NCBI GenBank assembly: GCA_963575655.1
Contig: CAUYTY010000144.1
Coordinates: forward strand, 1-45,362
Length of the DNA stretch: 45,362 bases
Direction of reading: 5' to 3'
Source: Gammaproteobacteria bacterium
Lineage (GTDB): Bacteria; Pseudomonadota; Gammaproteobacteria; CAIRSR01
Below are positions 1 through 7,828 of the stretch, one piece after another; position 1 is the stretch's first letter, and every line of letters begins with the position of its first letter. The notes beneath the pieces were generated by a model. It ran no database searches and was not told where the DNA came from. It saw only the letters and a list, made by a program, of their open reading frames with translations. Position numbers and translations under genes: made by a program.

Positions 1-1
1 G

Positions 2-124
2 GACGCCTTTCAAGAAGGTGAAATCTATATTGCTAGAACGGACCGAGCGCCTCCGATTGAGACTGTCCAACCAGGACTCCAGTTGCAGGCCGACAAACCT
101 ATCAACGGAGGGAGAAATATCTAA
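2..124 (+). CDS. C-terminal end of an unidentified protein (5' truncated by window edge)
   Basis: An open frame enters from the window edge and runs 40 codons to TAA at 122-124, ending in NGGRNI. It has no start codon here, so it is either the tail of a longer gene or chance. The residue mix (TDRAPPIETVQPGLQLQADK) looks like real protein sequence, but I do not recognise the family. It reads on the plus strand, converging on the minus-strand cold-shock gene, with the terminator at 204-233 between them. Confidence 0.35.
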   Translation, partial: DAFQEGEIYIARTDRAPPIETVQPGLQLQADKPINGGRNI

Positions 125-203
125 AAATCTGGATCGCCAAGTTTGTCCGGGTTTTCAGAAGCAGGAAGGAACGGATAAGTTGCTAGTTCTCAGTGTGGTA
201 CGC

Positions 204-233
204 AAAAAAAACCCCGCATCAGAGATACGGGGT
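204..233 (-). terminator. Rho-independent terminator of the cold-shock gene
   Basis: On the minus strand a 10-bp stem is formed by 224-233 and 211-220 (ACCCCGTATC against GATGCGGGGT) around a 3-nt loop. It is followed directly by seven T residues (204-210 on the plus strand are A). It lies about 70 bp past the stop of the cold-shock gene. Confidence 0.85.
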
Positions 234-301
234 CTTAGCCAGACGGTGCTGGCTTCTAATCCACGCCCGCCGAAAACAGACGGGCGTAAGAAGGTCAGAG
301 G

Positions 302-505
302 TTAGGCGGCCTCAACGTTGCGCGCCTGAAGGCCCTTTGGCCCTTTTTCAACATCGAACTTCACTGTCTGACCCTCTGCTAGGGTACGGAACCCTGAGCC
401 CTTGATGGCAGAAAAGTGTACGAACACGTCCGCACCACCATCATGAGGAGAGATAAAGCCGAACCCCTTGGATTCGTTGAACCACTTCACAGTACCGACT
501 GGCAT
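302..505 (-). CDS. Cold-shock protein, CspA family
   Basis: A 67-residue single cold-shock domain, the normal length for the family. It starts [19 protein letters not shown] and contains the two nucleic-acid-binding motifs, RNP1 (KGFGFIS) and RNP2 (VFVHFS). Such proteins bind single-stranded RNA and DNA in the cytoplasm and act as RNA chaperones; which paralogue this is (cold-induced or constitutive) cannot be told. It is followed by a strong terminator, so it is probably monocistronic. A gap of about 195 bp separates it from tamA, room for the long leader that cold-inducible csp genes often have. Confidence 0.93.
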   Translation of the reverse strand: MPVGTVKWFNESKGFGFISPHDGGADVFVHFSAIKGSGFRTLAEGQTVKFDVEKGPKGLQARNVEAA

Positions 506-649
506 AACAACCTCGTTTGTTTCAATCCACGCCTCCTCTCATAGAGGTAGGCGAAATCCACCAAAAAAATTACGTTGTAAATGGGTTCTCACGCTTGCAT
601 GCCCAACCCACCTTCCACGAACGTACTGTGGGAACACCACAGCCCTGCC

Positions 650-678
650 AGTATACTCGGGTCTTAAAAAAAATAAAC
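650..678 (-). promoter_or_regulatory. Possible promoter of the cold-shock gene
   Basis: The minus strand reads TATACT at 655-650, a near-consensus -10 box. The -35 region 17 bp upstream (678-673, GTTTAT) is weak. Transcription from here would give a leader of roughly 140 nt, which contains a short hairpin (CTGTGG/CCACAG near 626-642). This rests on pattern only. Confidence 0.3.
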
Positions 679-700
679 TATCTTGGGCATCGATTGCAGG

Positions 701-2584
701 TTATAGATCGGGTCCAAGATTAAAATGGAGTCGCCACGGCGTACCGGGCTCATCTAACGCGAAGCCCAAGTCTACCCGTACAGGTCCTACCGGAGACTGC
801 CAGCGCACCCCCATTCCTACCCCTGGGCGCAGGCGCGCGTTGAAGCTATCGAAGGCATTGCCTAGGTCATAGAAGGTTGCCACACTCCAATTCGTACGAA
901 TCTGTTGTTCGTATTCAACACTAACCACCGCTAGGTGACGACCTCCTACCACTTGGCCACTGCTGTCCTGCGGGCCAAGCTCCCGGTAGCCATAGCCACG
1001 CACGCTGTTATCACCACCCGCGAAGAAACGTAGGCTGGGCGGTAAACTGCCGAAGCCCTTCACCCACGTCCCCCCCAGATCGAAACGTCCGAGCAAACGC
1101 CCCCCCTCTCCTAAGGTCGCGATCCCTTTGCCATTGAGGGAGGTTTGTATAAAACGGGTAGAAGAAACGAGGGGGCTTGGGCTGCCCTTCAGATCCAGGC
1201 TTACCCGATATCCATGGCGTGGCCGTAGATCCTTGGTGTTTGTGGTGTAGAGCCAGGTCATGCCTGGATAGAGCAGACGCGGGGTATTGTTCAGCGTACC
1301 TGCGTGATAACTCTCAATGAGCTCATCCAGGTAGAAGGTGCGCACCCAGCCGCTAGGGAATTTCTTGATGCGATTCACCCCGAGTAGCAGAGAGTGGCTA
1401 GCCGTATCGCCCGAGCGATCATCCAAGTAGGCGGCACTGAAGGCTAGGTGATCGGTACGGGGCTGTGCCAGGGGGATGAGATACTCCGCACTCAGACTGT
1501 CCTTAACCTGAGACAGGCGAAAGTCGGTACGTAGCCGATGACCATCCCGGTTGATCAAGCGTTCTTCCCAGGAGACGTTACTGCGGACGCCTGTATCGGT
1601 ACCGTAGCCCAACCCCAGGGCATAACGCCGACGTGGACGAGGTTCAAGAGTCACGTCGATGGGTACTTCCTGGTCTTGGGCCTGATCCAAACGTGGGCGG
1701 AGCGCAATGTTGGCGAAGTAGTCGCTGTCGGTAAGGGCCTCTTGCAATTCTTGTAGGTGTGCTGCGGTATAGGGCATCCCGCGCGTGAAGGGAATGTAAC
1801 GACGCAACAGACCTTCATCCAGTGCATTTTGTTGGAAACGCACCTCCCCGAATCGGTAATGGGGTCCGCTAGCAAGAATGAGGGTTACTTCGGCACTGTG
1901 CTGGGTGGGGTCTACCTGTACCCGATGTTGTACCAAGGACACGTCGAGGTAGCCCTGCGCAAGGGCAGCGTCCATAAGTGCCTTCTTACCCTTCTCGTAA
2001 CGGGCGTGTTCAAAGACATCTCCGAGGACTAAAGGGAAACGCGCCAGAGTGGCGGCAAGCTGTGGGTCGTCACTGCCAGGGCCGGTCCAGGTTACCTCCA
2101 GGTGGGTAACCAACACTGGTCCCCCTGGATCGATGCGATACTCGATTAGCCAATTCTCTCCCTGCTGTTCGAGGTGAGGCTGTACCGTCGCCTGGTAATA
2201 GCCAAGAGGTTCCAGGGCTTGAGTGATATCCACTGCGGCGCGGTCGTGGAGACGCTGAAGAGTAGGCAGATCCGACTCGTTGCAGCACGGTGGTGTGTCC
2301 CTATTAACCAACGTCGCTACTCCGAGAGACTGCAGGACATTACTACGTAATGTCTCCCCCAGCCCCTCGACACGCATCGTTACCCGTATCCTGGTCGTGC
2401 TTTCCGTTGGGATTTCCAGACTTGCAGGATTCTGGGAGGGGTGTGCAACCGCATATTCTGTGGGATATGCCATTACGGCAACCTCCTCCCCTCCCGCTCT
2501 CCAGCAGAGAAGAAGGAGGGATATACCCAACCACAGGGTGGTTGCCACTCCCGCGTTCAATCGTATGCACCGCTGGGTTTCCAT
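701..2584 (-). CDS. tamA: Outer-membrane translocation and assembly protein TamA-like (Omp85 family)
   Basis: A 627-residue protein, close to the usual size of TamA. A hydrophobic segment near residues 12-30 acts as signal peptide. Residues about 65-320 resemble tandem POTRA domains, including a GYYQATVQ stretch typical of TamA POTRA units. The C-terminal half is an Omp85 beta barrel with the signature VRGYGYRELGP. The family inserts autotransporter-type proteins in the outer membrane, normally with the inner-membrane-anchored partner TamB. No tamB lies in the window: the next minus-strand gene downstream is the cold-shock gene. The start overlaps the end of the upstream adenosyltransferase gene by 28 bp, suggesting co-transcription, although a slightly later start is possible. 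Confidence 0.85.
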   Translation of the reverse strand: METQRCIRLNAGVATTLWLGISLLLLCWRAGGEEVAVMAYPTEYAVAHPSQNPASLEIPTESTTRIRVTMRVEGLGETLRSNVLQSLGVATLVNRDTPPCCNESDLPTLQRLHDRAAVDITQALEPLGYYQATVQPHLEQQGENWLIEYRIDPGGPVLVTHLEVTWTGPGSDDPQLAATLARFPLVLGDVFEHARYEKGKKALMDAALAQGYLDVSLVQHRVQVDPTQHSAEVTLILASGPHYRFGEVRFQQNALDEGLLRRYIPFTRGMPYTAAHLQELQEALTDSDYFANIALRPRLDQAQDQEVPIDVTLEPRPRRRYALGLGYGTDTGVRSNVSWEERLINRDGHRLRTDFRLSQVKDSLSAEYLIPLAQPRTDHLAFSAAYLDDRSGDTASHSLLLGVNRIKKFPSGWVRTFYLDELIESYHAGTLNNTPRLLYPGMTWLYTTNTKDLRPRHGYRVSLDLKGSPSPLVSSTRFIQTSLNGKGIATLGEGGRLLGRFDLGGTWVKGFGSLPPSLRFFAGGDNSVRGYGYRELGPQDSSGQVVGGRHLAVVSVEYEQQIRTNWSVATFYDLGNAFDSFNARLRPGVGMGVRWQSPVGPVRVDLGFALDEPGTPWRLHFNLGPDL

Positions 2585-3123
2585 AACACATCGGTTCGAC
2601 CAGTGCTGTGGTTGAGTGTTCGCGCCATGACGAATAACAAGTCAGATAGGCGATTCAGATAGCACACGCCCCTCGGATTAACCGCCTCGATTTGGGCAAG
2701 GGAGACCAAAGAACGTTCGGCACGCCGACACACCGCCCGAGCGAGGTGACAGGTTGCCGCCGCGAAGCTCCCTCCAGGCAAGATGAATTCCTGTAGCGGG
2801 GGTAGATCGGCATTGAGCCTTTCTAACACCTGTTCCAGATAGGCCACTCGTAACTCTGTAATGCAGGTCTGACCCGGTAGTGCGAGCTCGGCCCCCAGGC
2901 CAAAGAGGTCGTGCTGGACAGCAGTGAGGGGTGGCTCAAGGACCTCCACCAAAGGATTGGGTAACTGGAACGCGAGAAGGATCCCAAGGACGCAATTCAA
3001 CTCATCAACTTCCCCCAAGGCTTGGACCCGTTGGGCATCCTTGGGGACACGACTACCATCCGCAAGACCGGTGATGCCTTGGTCGCCGTTGCGAGTGTAG
3101 ATCTTGGTGAGGCGGTAACCCAT
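2557..3123 (-). CDS. Corrinoid adenosyltransferase, PduO type
   Basis: A 188-residue protein that matches the PduO-type ATP:cob(I)alamin adenosyltransferases over its full length. The N terminus has the ATP-binding motif YTRNGDQGITGLADGSRV, and the C-terminal half has CRRAERSL and YLNRLSDLLFVMAR, both family hallmarks. The enzyme transfers the adenosyl group of ATP to reduced corrinoid to make adenosylcobalamin. No other cobalamin gene is in the window. Its stop lies inside the first codons of tamA, so the two appear translationally coupled. Confidence 0.92.
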   Translation of the reverse strand: MGYRLTKIYTRNGDQGITGLADGSRVPKDAQRVQALGEVDELNCVLGILLAFQLPNPLVEVLEPPLTAVQHDLFGLGAELALPGQTCITELRVAYLEQVLERLNADLPPLQEFILPGGSFAAATCHLARAVCRRAERSLVSLAQIEAVNPRGVCYLNRLSDLLFVMARTLNHSTGRTDVLWKPSGAYD

Positions 3124-3175
3124 GGGTGGGCATCATAGCTCAAAGGTGGGGATTTAAGTATGAGGAGCGGGTGAT

Positions 3176-3367
3176 TTATCGCTCGGCTGAACGAGAACAG
3201 TCACCATCTAAACACTCAGGGAAGACCAGACGGATACGGATCTGCTCGCGTAAGTGCAGAATTGCCTTCATTTTGGTAGGACCGTGTCCCAACAGATCGG
3301 GGAAGTTAGTGGTATCGGCGATCCAGCCCTCGCCCTGCACGGCAGGATGGATGTTCAAGTGGATCAT
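3176..3367 (-). CDS. Small HicB-like protein (orphan, possibly a remnant)
   Basis: A 63-residue ORF starting MIHLNIHPAVQGEGWIADTT, preceded by AGGA about 8 nt upstream. The pattern GWIADTTNFPDLLGHGPT followed by a helix with LREQIRIRL resembles the small HicB-type antitoxin fold (strand, 'W-A-P-G' turn, then a helix). HicB antitoxins usually pair with a HicA toxin; no HicA-like ORF is beside it, so it may be a leftover half or an unrelated protein. A longer in-frame start at 3430 exists but has no ribosome site. Confidence 0.4.
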   Translation of the reverse strand: MIHLNIHPAVQGEGWIADTTNFPDLLGHGPTKMKAILHLREQIRIRLVFPECLDGDCSRSAER

Positions 3368-3627
3368 GTCGTTATTCCTAAAAGGGAAGGGAATACTCTG
3401 GCCGGTTAGGATAGCATCCCCCCCCCCCACTAGGGATAGTGCTGAAAACCGTAACGCAGGGCGAGATCCCAGGAGGAGACCTTGGTCATCGTTTCGTCAG
3501 TGTGTAGGGTGGGCAAACGGCCTTACTGTTTGCCCACGTAGCGGGACGAGCGTAAGCGTGTACGCAAGCCCAAAGACGCCAGTCTACCCTGCCACTCCCA
3601 TTTCGTAACCATCTAATTATAAGTAGG

Positions 3628-3831
3628 TTACATCGTTCCCACGCTCCGCGTGGAACGCATCCCGCGACGCTCCCGCGTCGCGTGTCTCGAAACACGGCAC
3701 ATCCATTGTGGTGATTGCGTTCCATACGGTCATATAGCGCGATGACTTCCGGCTTGTTCGTGATCCCCACCAATACGCGACGCAGGAGCGTCGCGGGATA
3801 CATTCCCACGCGGAGCGTGGGAACGATGTAA
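3628..3831. repeat. Large inverted repeat of GC-rich palindromes
   Basis: The left arm (about 3628-3673) and right arm (about 3785-3831) are near-perfect reverse complements. Each contains a shorter palindrome (CCCACGCTCCGCGTGG) and a second module with GCGACGCTCC. About 110 bp of unrelated sequence separates them. Flanking this, two diverged copies of a roughly 35-bp direct repeat (around 3590-3622 and 3894-3925, both containing CGTAACCAT and TGATTA-like text) suggest a repeat cluster. No gene is visible from 3368 to 3996 apart from these repeats. Confidence 0.75.
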
Positions 3832-3996
3832 TAGAATTGGTAACTGTTTGTTAGAAAACAGGATTCCTTAACTTAATGGCAGTGCAGCCCACCCTACCAC
3901 TTCCAGTTCGTAACCATTTGATTACAAAGAGATGTGATGTAGTATTGCCAGGTTGCCATGCCACCCTTTGTTTTGATTCTATCTGAGGAGTATTTC

Positions 3997-4710
3997 GTGA
4001 CTGTACTGCGGAGTAACGTGGACCCAGCAGAACTAGCCAAATTCGAGGCATTGGCGACGCGCTGGTGGGACCCCGAAAGTGAATTTCGCCCCCTGCATCA
4101 GATTAATCCACTGCGTCTGGATTTTATTGACACACGTGTTCGATTGGCTGGTAAGCGCGTATTAGATGTAGGGTGCGGTGGAGGGATTCTATCGGAGGCC
4201 ATGGCCGCGAGCGGGGCGGAGGTAGTAGGTATTGACCTGGGCCATGCGCCATTGTCGGTGGCGAAGCTTCATTTATTGGAATCGGGCCTATCCGTGGATT
4301 ATCGTGAGATAGCGGCGGAGGATTTGGCCGTAACCGAACCGGCAACCTTTGATATTGTGACCTGCATGGAGGTTTTGGAACATGTCCCTGATCCGGCCTC
4401 GACGATTGCCGCATGTGCGACTTTGGTCAAACCGGGTGGGCATTGTTTTTTTGCCACCCTTAACCGTACCCCCAAGTCTTATCTTTTTGCCATCATCGGG
4501 GCCGAGTATATTCTCAATCTTTTGCCTCGTGGCACTCATGACTACGCCAAGTTTGTGCGCCCGGCCGAATTAGCGACCTGGACGCGGGCGGCGGGATTGA
4601 CGCTGCGAGAGCTTGCTGGAATGAGTTATAACCCTTTCACCCACGCCTATTCCCTGGGGCGAGACCTGAATGTAAATTTCCTTGCCCATGTTGAGCGGGA
4701 GGTATTGTGA
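3997..4710 (+). CDS. ubiG: Ubiquinone biosynthesis O-methyltransferase
   Basis: A 237-residue SAM-dependent methyltransferase. The start NVDPAELAKFEALATRWWDPESEFRPLHQINPLRL is the classic UbiG N terminus, and VLDVGCGGGILSEAMA is SAM motif I. It carries out the two O-methylation steps of ubiquinone synthesis at the inner membrane. I chose GTG at 3997 because GAGGAG lies 6 nt upstream; the longer frame from ATG 3958 has no ribosome site and adds 13 residues absent from the family. The stop overlaps the GTG start of the next gene (GTGA), so the pair is translationally coupled. Confidence 0.95.
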   Translation: MTVLRSNVDPAELAKFEALATRWWDPESEFRPLHQINPLRLDFIDTRVRLAGKRVLDVGCGGGILSEAMAASGAEVVGIDLGHAPLSVAKLHLLESGLSVDYREIAAEDLAVTEPATFDIVTCMEVLEHVPDPASTIAACATLVKPGGHCFFATLNRTPKSYLFAIIGAEYILNLLPRGTHDYAKFVRPAELATWTRAAGLTLRELAGMSYNPFTHAYSLGRDLNVNFLAHVEREVL

Positions 4711-5378
4711 CGGTTGTGCCCCGCTTGCGTACCGTACTTTTCGATTTAGATGGGACTCTACTCGACACCGCGCCCGATCTCATTTGGGCGGTCAATGCCC
4801 TGCGCGCCGAACAAGGCCTAGCGGCATTGCCCCATGATGTTATTCGCCCCACGGTCTCGCACGGCACGCCGAGTATGCTGCAAGTGGCGTTAGATGTTGG
4901 TCCCGACCATCCCAACTTTCCCGTTTTACGTAAACAGCTGCTGGACATTTACCAAACTCACCTAGTCCAGGAGACCACGCTATTTCACGGTATGGCGGAG
5001 GTTTTGACCATCCTTGAGGAAATTGGCATGAATTGGGGGGTGGTCACCAATAAGCCGGCCTTTCTCACCGACCCCATTATGACGCAACTCGGACTTATGG
5101 AACGTGCGGCGACGGTGGTAAGTGGTGACACTACTCCTTTTGCCAAACCACACCCCGCGCCTTTGCTCCACGCCTGTGCGGTGGCGGGTAGTCTTCCGCA
5201 GGAATGTGTTTTTGTGGGGGATGCCGAACGTGATATAGCGGCCGGTCGTGCTGCGGGTATGGCTACCCTGGTGGCCCTATTCGGTTATCTGGCGGAGGAT
5301 GATCGGCCCCACGAATGGGGCGCCGACGCCATGGTAGAAAGTCCAGCGACCATGCTTGCCTGGATCCGTGCCCAGTGA
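4707..5378 (+). CDS. HAD-family phosphatase, phosphoglycolate phosphatase or MupP type
   Basis: A 223-residue HAD hydrolase. Motif I is FDLDGTLLDTAPDL (nucleophile Asp), motif II is VVTNKP, the conserved Lys is in FAKPHP, and motif III is FVGDAERD. The GTG start overlaps the ubiG stop, with GGGAGG just upstream. The family includes Gph (2-phosphoglycolate phosphatase) and MupP (MurNAc-6-phosphate phosphatase of the cell-wall recycling route). The position directly after ubiG is that of mupP in Pseudomonas, so MupP is a real alternative; sequence alone does not decide. Confidence 0.88.
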   Translation: MTVVPRLRTVLFDLDGTLLDTAPDLIWAVNALRAEQGLAALPHDVIRPTVSHGTPSMLQVALDVGPDHPNFPVLRKQLLDIYQTHLVQETTLFHGMAEVLTILEEIGMNWGVVTNKPAFLTDPIMTQLGLMERAATVVSGDTTPFAKPHPAPLLHACAVAGSLPQECVFVGDAERDIAAGRAAGMATLVALFGYLAEDDRPHEWGADAMVESPATMLAWIRAQ

Positions 5379-5497
5379 AAAGTAGGCCGTCTTTTATTTA
5401 TAGGGGCGCCGGTTACCAGGTATCTTGCAATCCCATACGCGTAGTTTCTCCACATACGGTTTTTCGGTGATATTCGCCTTTGTGTATGGGTGATGCA

Positions 5498-5660
5498 GCC
5501 TGCGTAGGATGCGGTGAGGAACGAACCGCATCATTCGCGTTGTCCACTTTTACACCTATTTCGACGCGACGTATGTTGCCCGGATTGGGTGTACAACTCT
5601 GAGATAATTGTTGACGGTTGGAAATAACGCGCACGAATGATGCGGTTCGTTCCTCATAAG
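5498..5660. repeat. Dispersed repeat R1, copy A (inverted arms)
   Basis: The left arm (about 5504-5546) contains GATGCGGTGAGGAACGAACC followed by GCATCATTCGCG; the right arm (about 5627-5657) is its reverse complement. Inside each arm GATGCGG and CCGCATC can pair as a 7-bp stem. The centre differs from the other two copies. It lies in the gene-free stretch 5379-5778 between the phosphatase gene and the IS4-type element; I see nothing else there. Confidence 0.8.
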
Positions 5661-5778
5661 CTTCCCGTATAAAAAGGAAAGACCCGACCCACACGCATCT
5701 GCAGTACCGTCTCCACCACCATAGAGACATATTACTATGTGTAGGCCTGGCAGGAATATCGTTATTCCTCGATAAAAA

Positions 5779-7184
5779 CAATACCTTCGCCATTAAACTA
5801 CGGGCTCTGGCAAGTTAACGCGGCCAAGAGAGGCCACCTGCCTGACGATGGCGTCAATGGAAATTGGCTCAGGGATTTGCGGAAGCCATTTTAAAGTTTC
5901 GCGGACATACTTTCCCGCGCGGAACCAAGCCTTGAGGTCAATGATGCTCATGCCGACGAACTTGGTTTGTCGCCTCAAGAGATGCGAAACATTGACCATG
6001 AAGAAGGCAAGGTTGGCAGCATTGATGGCAGGGCGTTCGTTGACGGACATGAAGTCGTCGAGCCCCCAGAACTGCTTGGCGTCACGAAAGTTGAACTCGA
6101 TTTGGAAGCGAAGCGAGTAATAGTCCATCAGCTCATTCCAGGCGAGGGCGAGATCGGAACTGAAGAGTAGAACATGGGCAGACTTGAGGGTTTTTAGGTT
6201 CGTTTTGATGATGATGACGACGTTGAGCAGTTCCGTGAATTTCTTGTGGCGCAAGCTCATCTGGTAGATGTCGGTACGGAGGTTGTCTTCGACCACGGAG
6301 AATTTACGGAAATGCTCGGGAAGCTGGCCGTAGTCGAGGCGAGCGCCATACTTTTTGCGTGGTCCCCGGCCGGATTGAAGACCCTCGTAGGGGAAATAAA
6401 GCGCGGAATCGTGGCGTAGCTTGGAAATGAGATGGAGACCACAGTGTCGGACCAATTGGACCCCGGCGTTGTGGCCGAGAGCCCCGTCATAGACGAAGTA
6501 GAGCAGCGGGAGGTCGGCGCCGACCAAAACCTGCAGGGCTTGGATCGCGTCCCGTAAGAATCGCTGGAATGCCGTCAGTTCTACTTCAGTGCGGACTTGG
6601 TTGCGGCTCCCCTTGGGGCGGCCGCGTCCCCGTTTGACGGTTGGCCGGGATGGAGCCGTCGGAGGTTTTTCCGGAGGGATTACCGGTAGCGTCATCACGG
6701 GATAGGACACACGGTCGTTGACCGAGGTCAGCGAGAGGCACAAATGGCATAGGCTGGGAAGCGGCTTACCGTAAATGGAGGAGAAGAACCGGCCTATCCC
6801 ATGGGTATGGCGGCCCGCCTTGGGTGTCACCACTTCGTCTGCGGTGAGCAATATCACGCAGGGAACTCGCATCAGGTGGCGACGGATGAGGTGCCACTGT
6901 ACTTTTTCCCACGGTATCAGGGTGTTGAAGAAACGCTGGACCGTGCGATAACTGCCGCCGGCTTCCGTCCAGCGTGAAATACCCAGCATGGTGACCCGCC
7001 CCGTCATGGTCAGAAGCGCGGCCACTACACGGGCTAGACGGCGCAAAGTGGTAGCGTTGAGGCAAGGAGCCAAACACGCCAGAAAAAATAAAAGGTCCAT
7101 CGGCTCCCCTGCGAGCAGCTGGATTAGTGGCCGCTAAGTATACCCTCTAACTTCCTGTGGTCATCAAATTTGGCGAACGTATTG
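5779..7184 (-). mobile_element. Intact IS4-family insertion sequence, 1406 bp
   Basis: The ends are imperfect inverted repeats, CAATACCTTCGCC at the left and the complement of CAATACGTTCGCC at the right. The element is flanked by the 6-bp direct repeat TAAAAA (5773-5778 and 7185-7190), which is A-rich and so less decisive alone. The assignment is backed by the second copy, which has the same ends and a different 6-bp duplication. It holds one transposase gene on the minus strand. Confidence 0.9.
5793..7100 (-). CDS. IS4-family transposase (intact copy)
   Basis: A 435-residue DDE transposase. The first catalytic Asp is probably in LLTADEVVTPKAG, the second in YFVYDGALGHNAG, and the catalytic Glu lies in YYSLRFQIEFNFRDAK. 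That last stretch fits the IS4-family signature Y-x2-R-x3-E-x6-K exactly. A Lys/Arg-rich linker with KRGRGRPKGSRN (an AT-hook-like motif) lies near residue 160. The start is preceded by AGGGGAGCC. The gene fills most of its element. The second copy at 23630 is identical up to its truncation, so the duplication is recent. Confidence 0.95.
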   Translation of the reverse strand: MDLLFFLACLAPCLNATTLRRLARVVAALLTMTGRVTMLGISRWTEAGGSYRTVQRFFNTLIPWEKVQWHLIRRHLMRVPCVILLTADEVVTPKAGRHTHGIGRFFSSIYGKPLPSLCHLCLSLTSVNDRVSYPVMTLPVIPPEKPPTAPSRPTVKRGRGRPKGSRNQVRTEVELTAFQRFLRDAIQALQVLVGADLPLLYFVYDGALGHNAGVQLVRHCGLHLISKLRHDSALYFPYEGLQSGRGPRKKYGARLDYGQLPEHFRKFSVVEDNLRTDIYQMSLRHKKFTELLNVVIIIKTNLKTLKSAHVLLFSSDLALAWNELMDYYSLRFQIEFNFRDAKQFWGLDDFMSVNERPAINAANLAFFMVNVSHLLRRQTKFVGMSIIDLKAWFRAGKYVRETLKWLPQIPEPISIDAIVRQVASLGRVNLPEPVV

Positions 7185-7230
7185 TAAAAAAAGACGATGT
7201 TATACGATGAAATCATACGAGATTGATATT

Positions 7231-7398
7231 AGCCTGCGTAGGGTACGTTGAGAAACGAACCGAATTATTCGTGTTATTCCCCACTCTCGATAATTATCTC
7301 AGGGTCACACGCCCAATTCAGACAACACACACCGTGTCGAACATAGGCGTGGAGATTGGACGACGCGAATGATGCGGTTCGTTCCTCACCGCATCCTT
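7231..7398. repeat. Dispersed repeat R1, copy B (unoccupied relative)
   Basis: A diverged left arm (about 7231-7272, GCCTGCGTAGGGTACGTTG) and a well-kept right arm (about 7362-7398, ACGCGAATGATGCGGTTCG). The centre contains GATAATTATCTCAGGG at about 7289-7304. Copy C has the same text with a different repeat inserted at exactly this point, so copy B shows the empty site. Confidence 0.85.
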
Positions 7399-7825
7399 GT
7401 ATCTACGAGGGCTGGACCAATTCCGAAAAGTCATTTCTTAGGAATGCGCATGATATGTTGTGATGGCTTCCTACTCTTCGTTAATCCTTCAAACTGGAGT
7501 CTTCGCAACATTCGGGAGTTCAGAACATCGAGATTTAGGGTAACATTGCGTCCTGGCCCAATCAGTACCAACTACTGCACAGGTTGGGTTATTGGCGGCA
7601 AACGGACGAGAGCCCCTCAGGTGACGACCTAGACGACTACCGTACCTGGCTCGCCCAAGACCGTCACACCTCCGACCCAACAACAAATGCCACGAACAAC
7701 ACCATCTCGATAGCAAGACGTAGCAAACATATCGAGTTCTCCCTCTGGCTTCCCTTTCGCAACACGCACCAAAATTGCGATTGCCACGCTAGTGAATGAG
7801 CAATACCTTTTCGAGGAGATTACCT
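7399..7825. other. Gene-free spacer before the PilZ chemoreceptor gene
   Basis: About 430 bp without a convincing coding region: the open frames here are short, lack ribosome sites and have no recognisable motifs. The last 15 bases hold the GAGGAG ribosome site (7813-7818) of the next gene. A promoter for it should be here, but I could not pick one confidently. Confidence 0.5.
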
Positions 7826-7828
7826 GTG

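Noticed and set aside
3126-3608. A 160-codon plus-strand open frame in the spacer after the adenosyltransferase gene
   Set aside because: It has no ribosome site or recognisable motif, and it runs antisense to a better small ORF and into a palindromic repeat.
7489-7716. A minus-strand ORF of 75 codons rich in Arg, Gly and Cys
   Set aside because: No ribosome site or family resemblance and unusual composition; probably chance in a GC-rich spacer.
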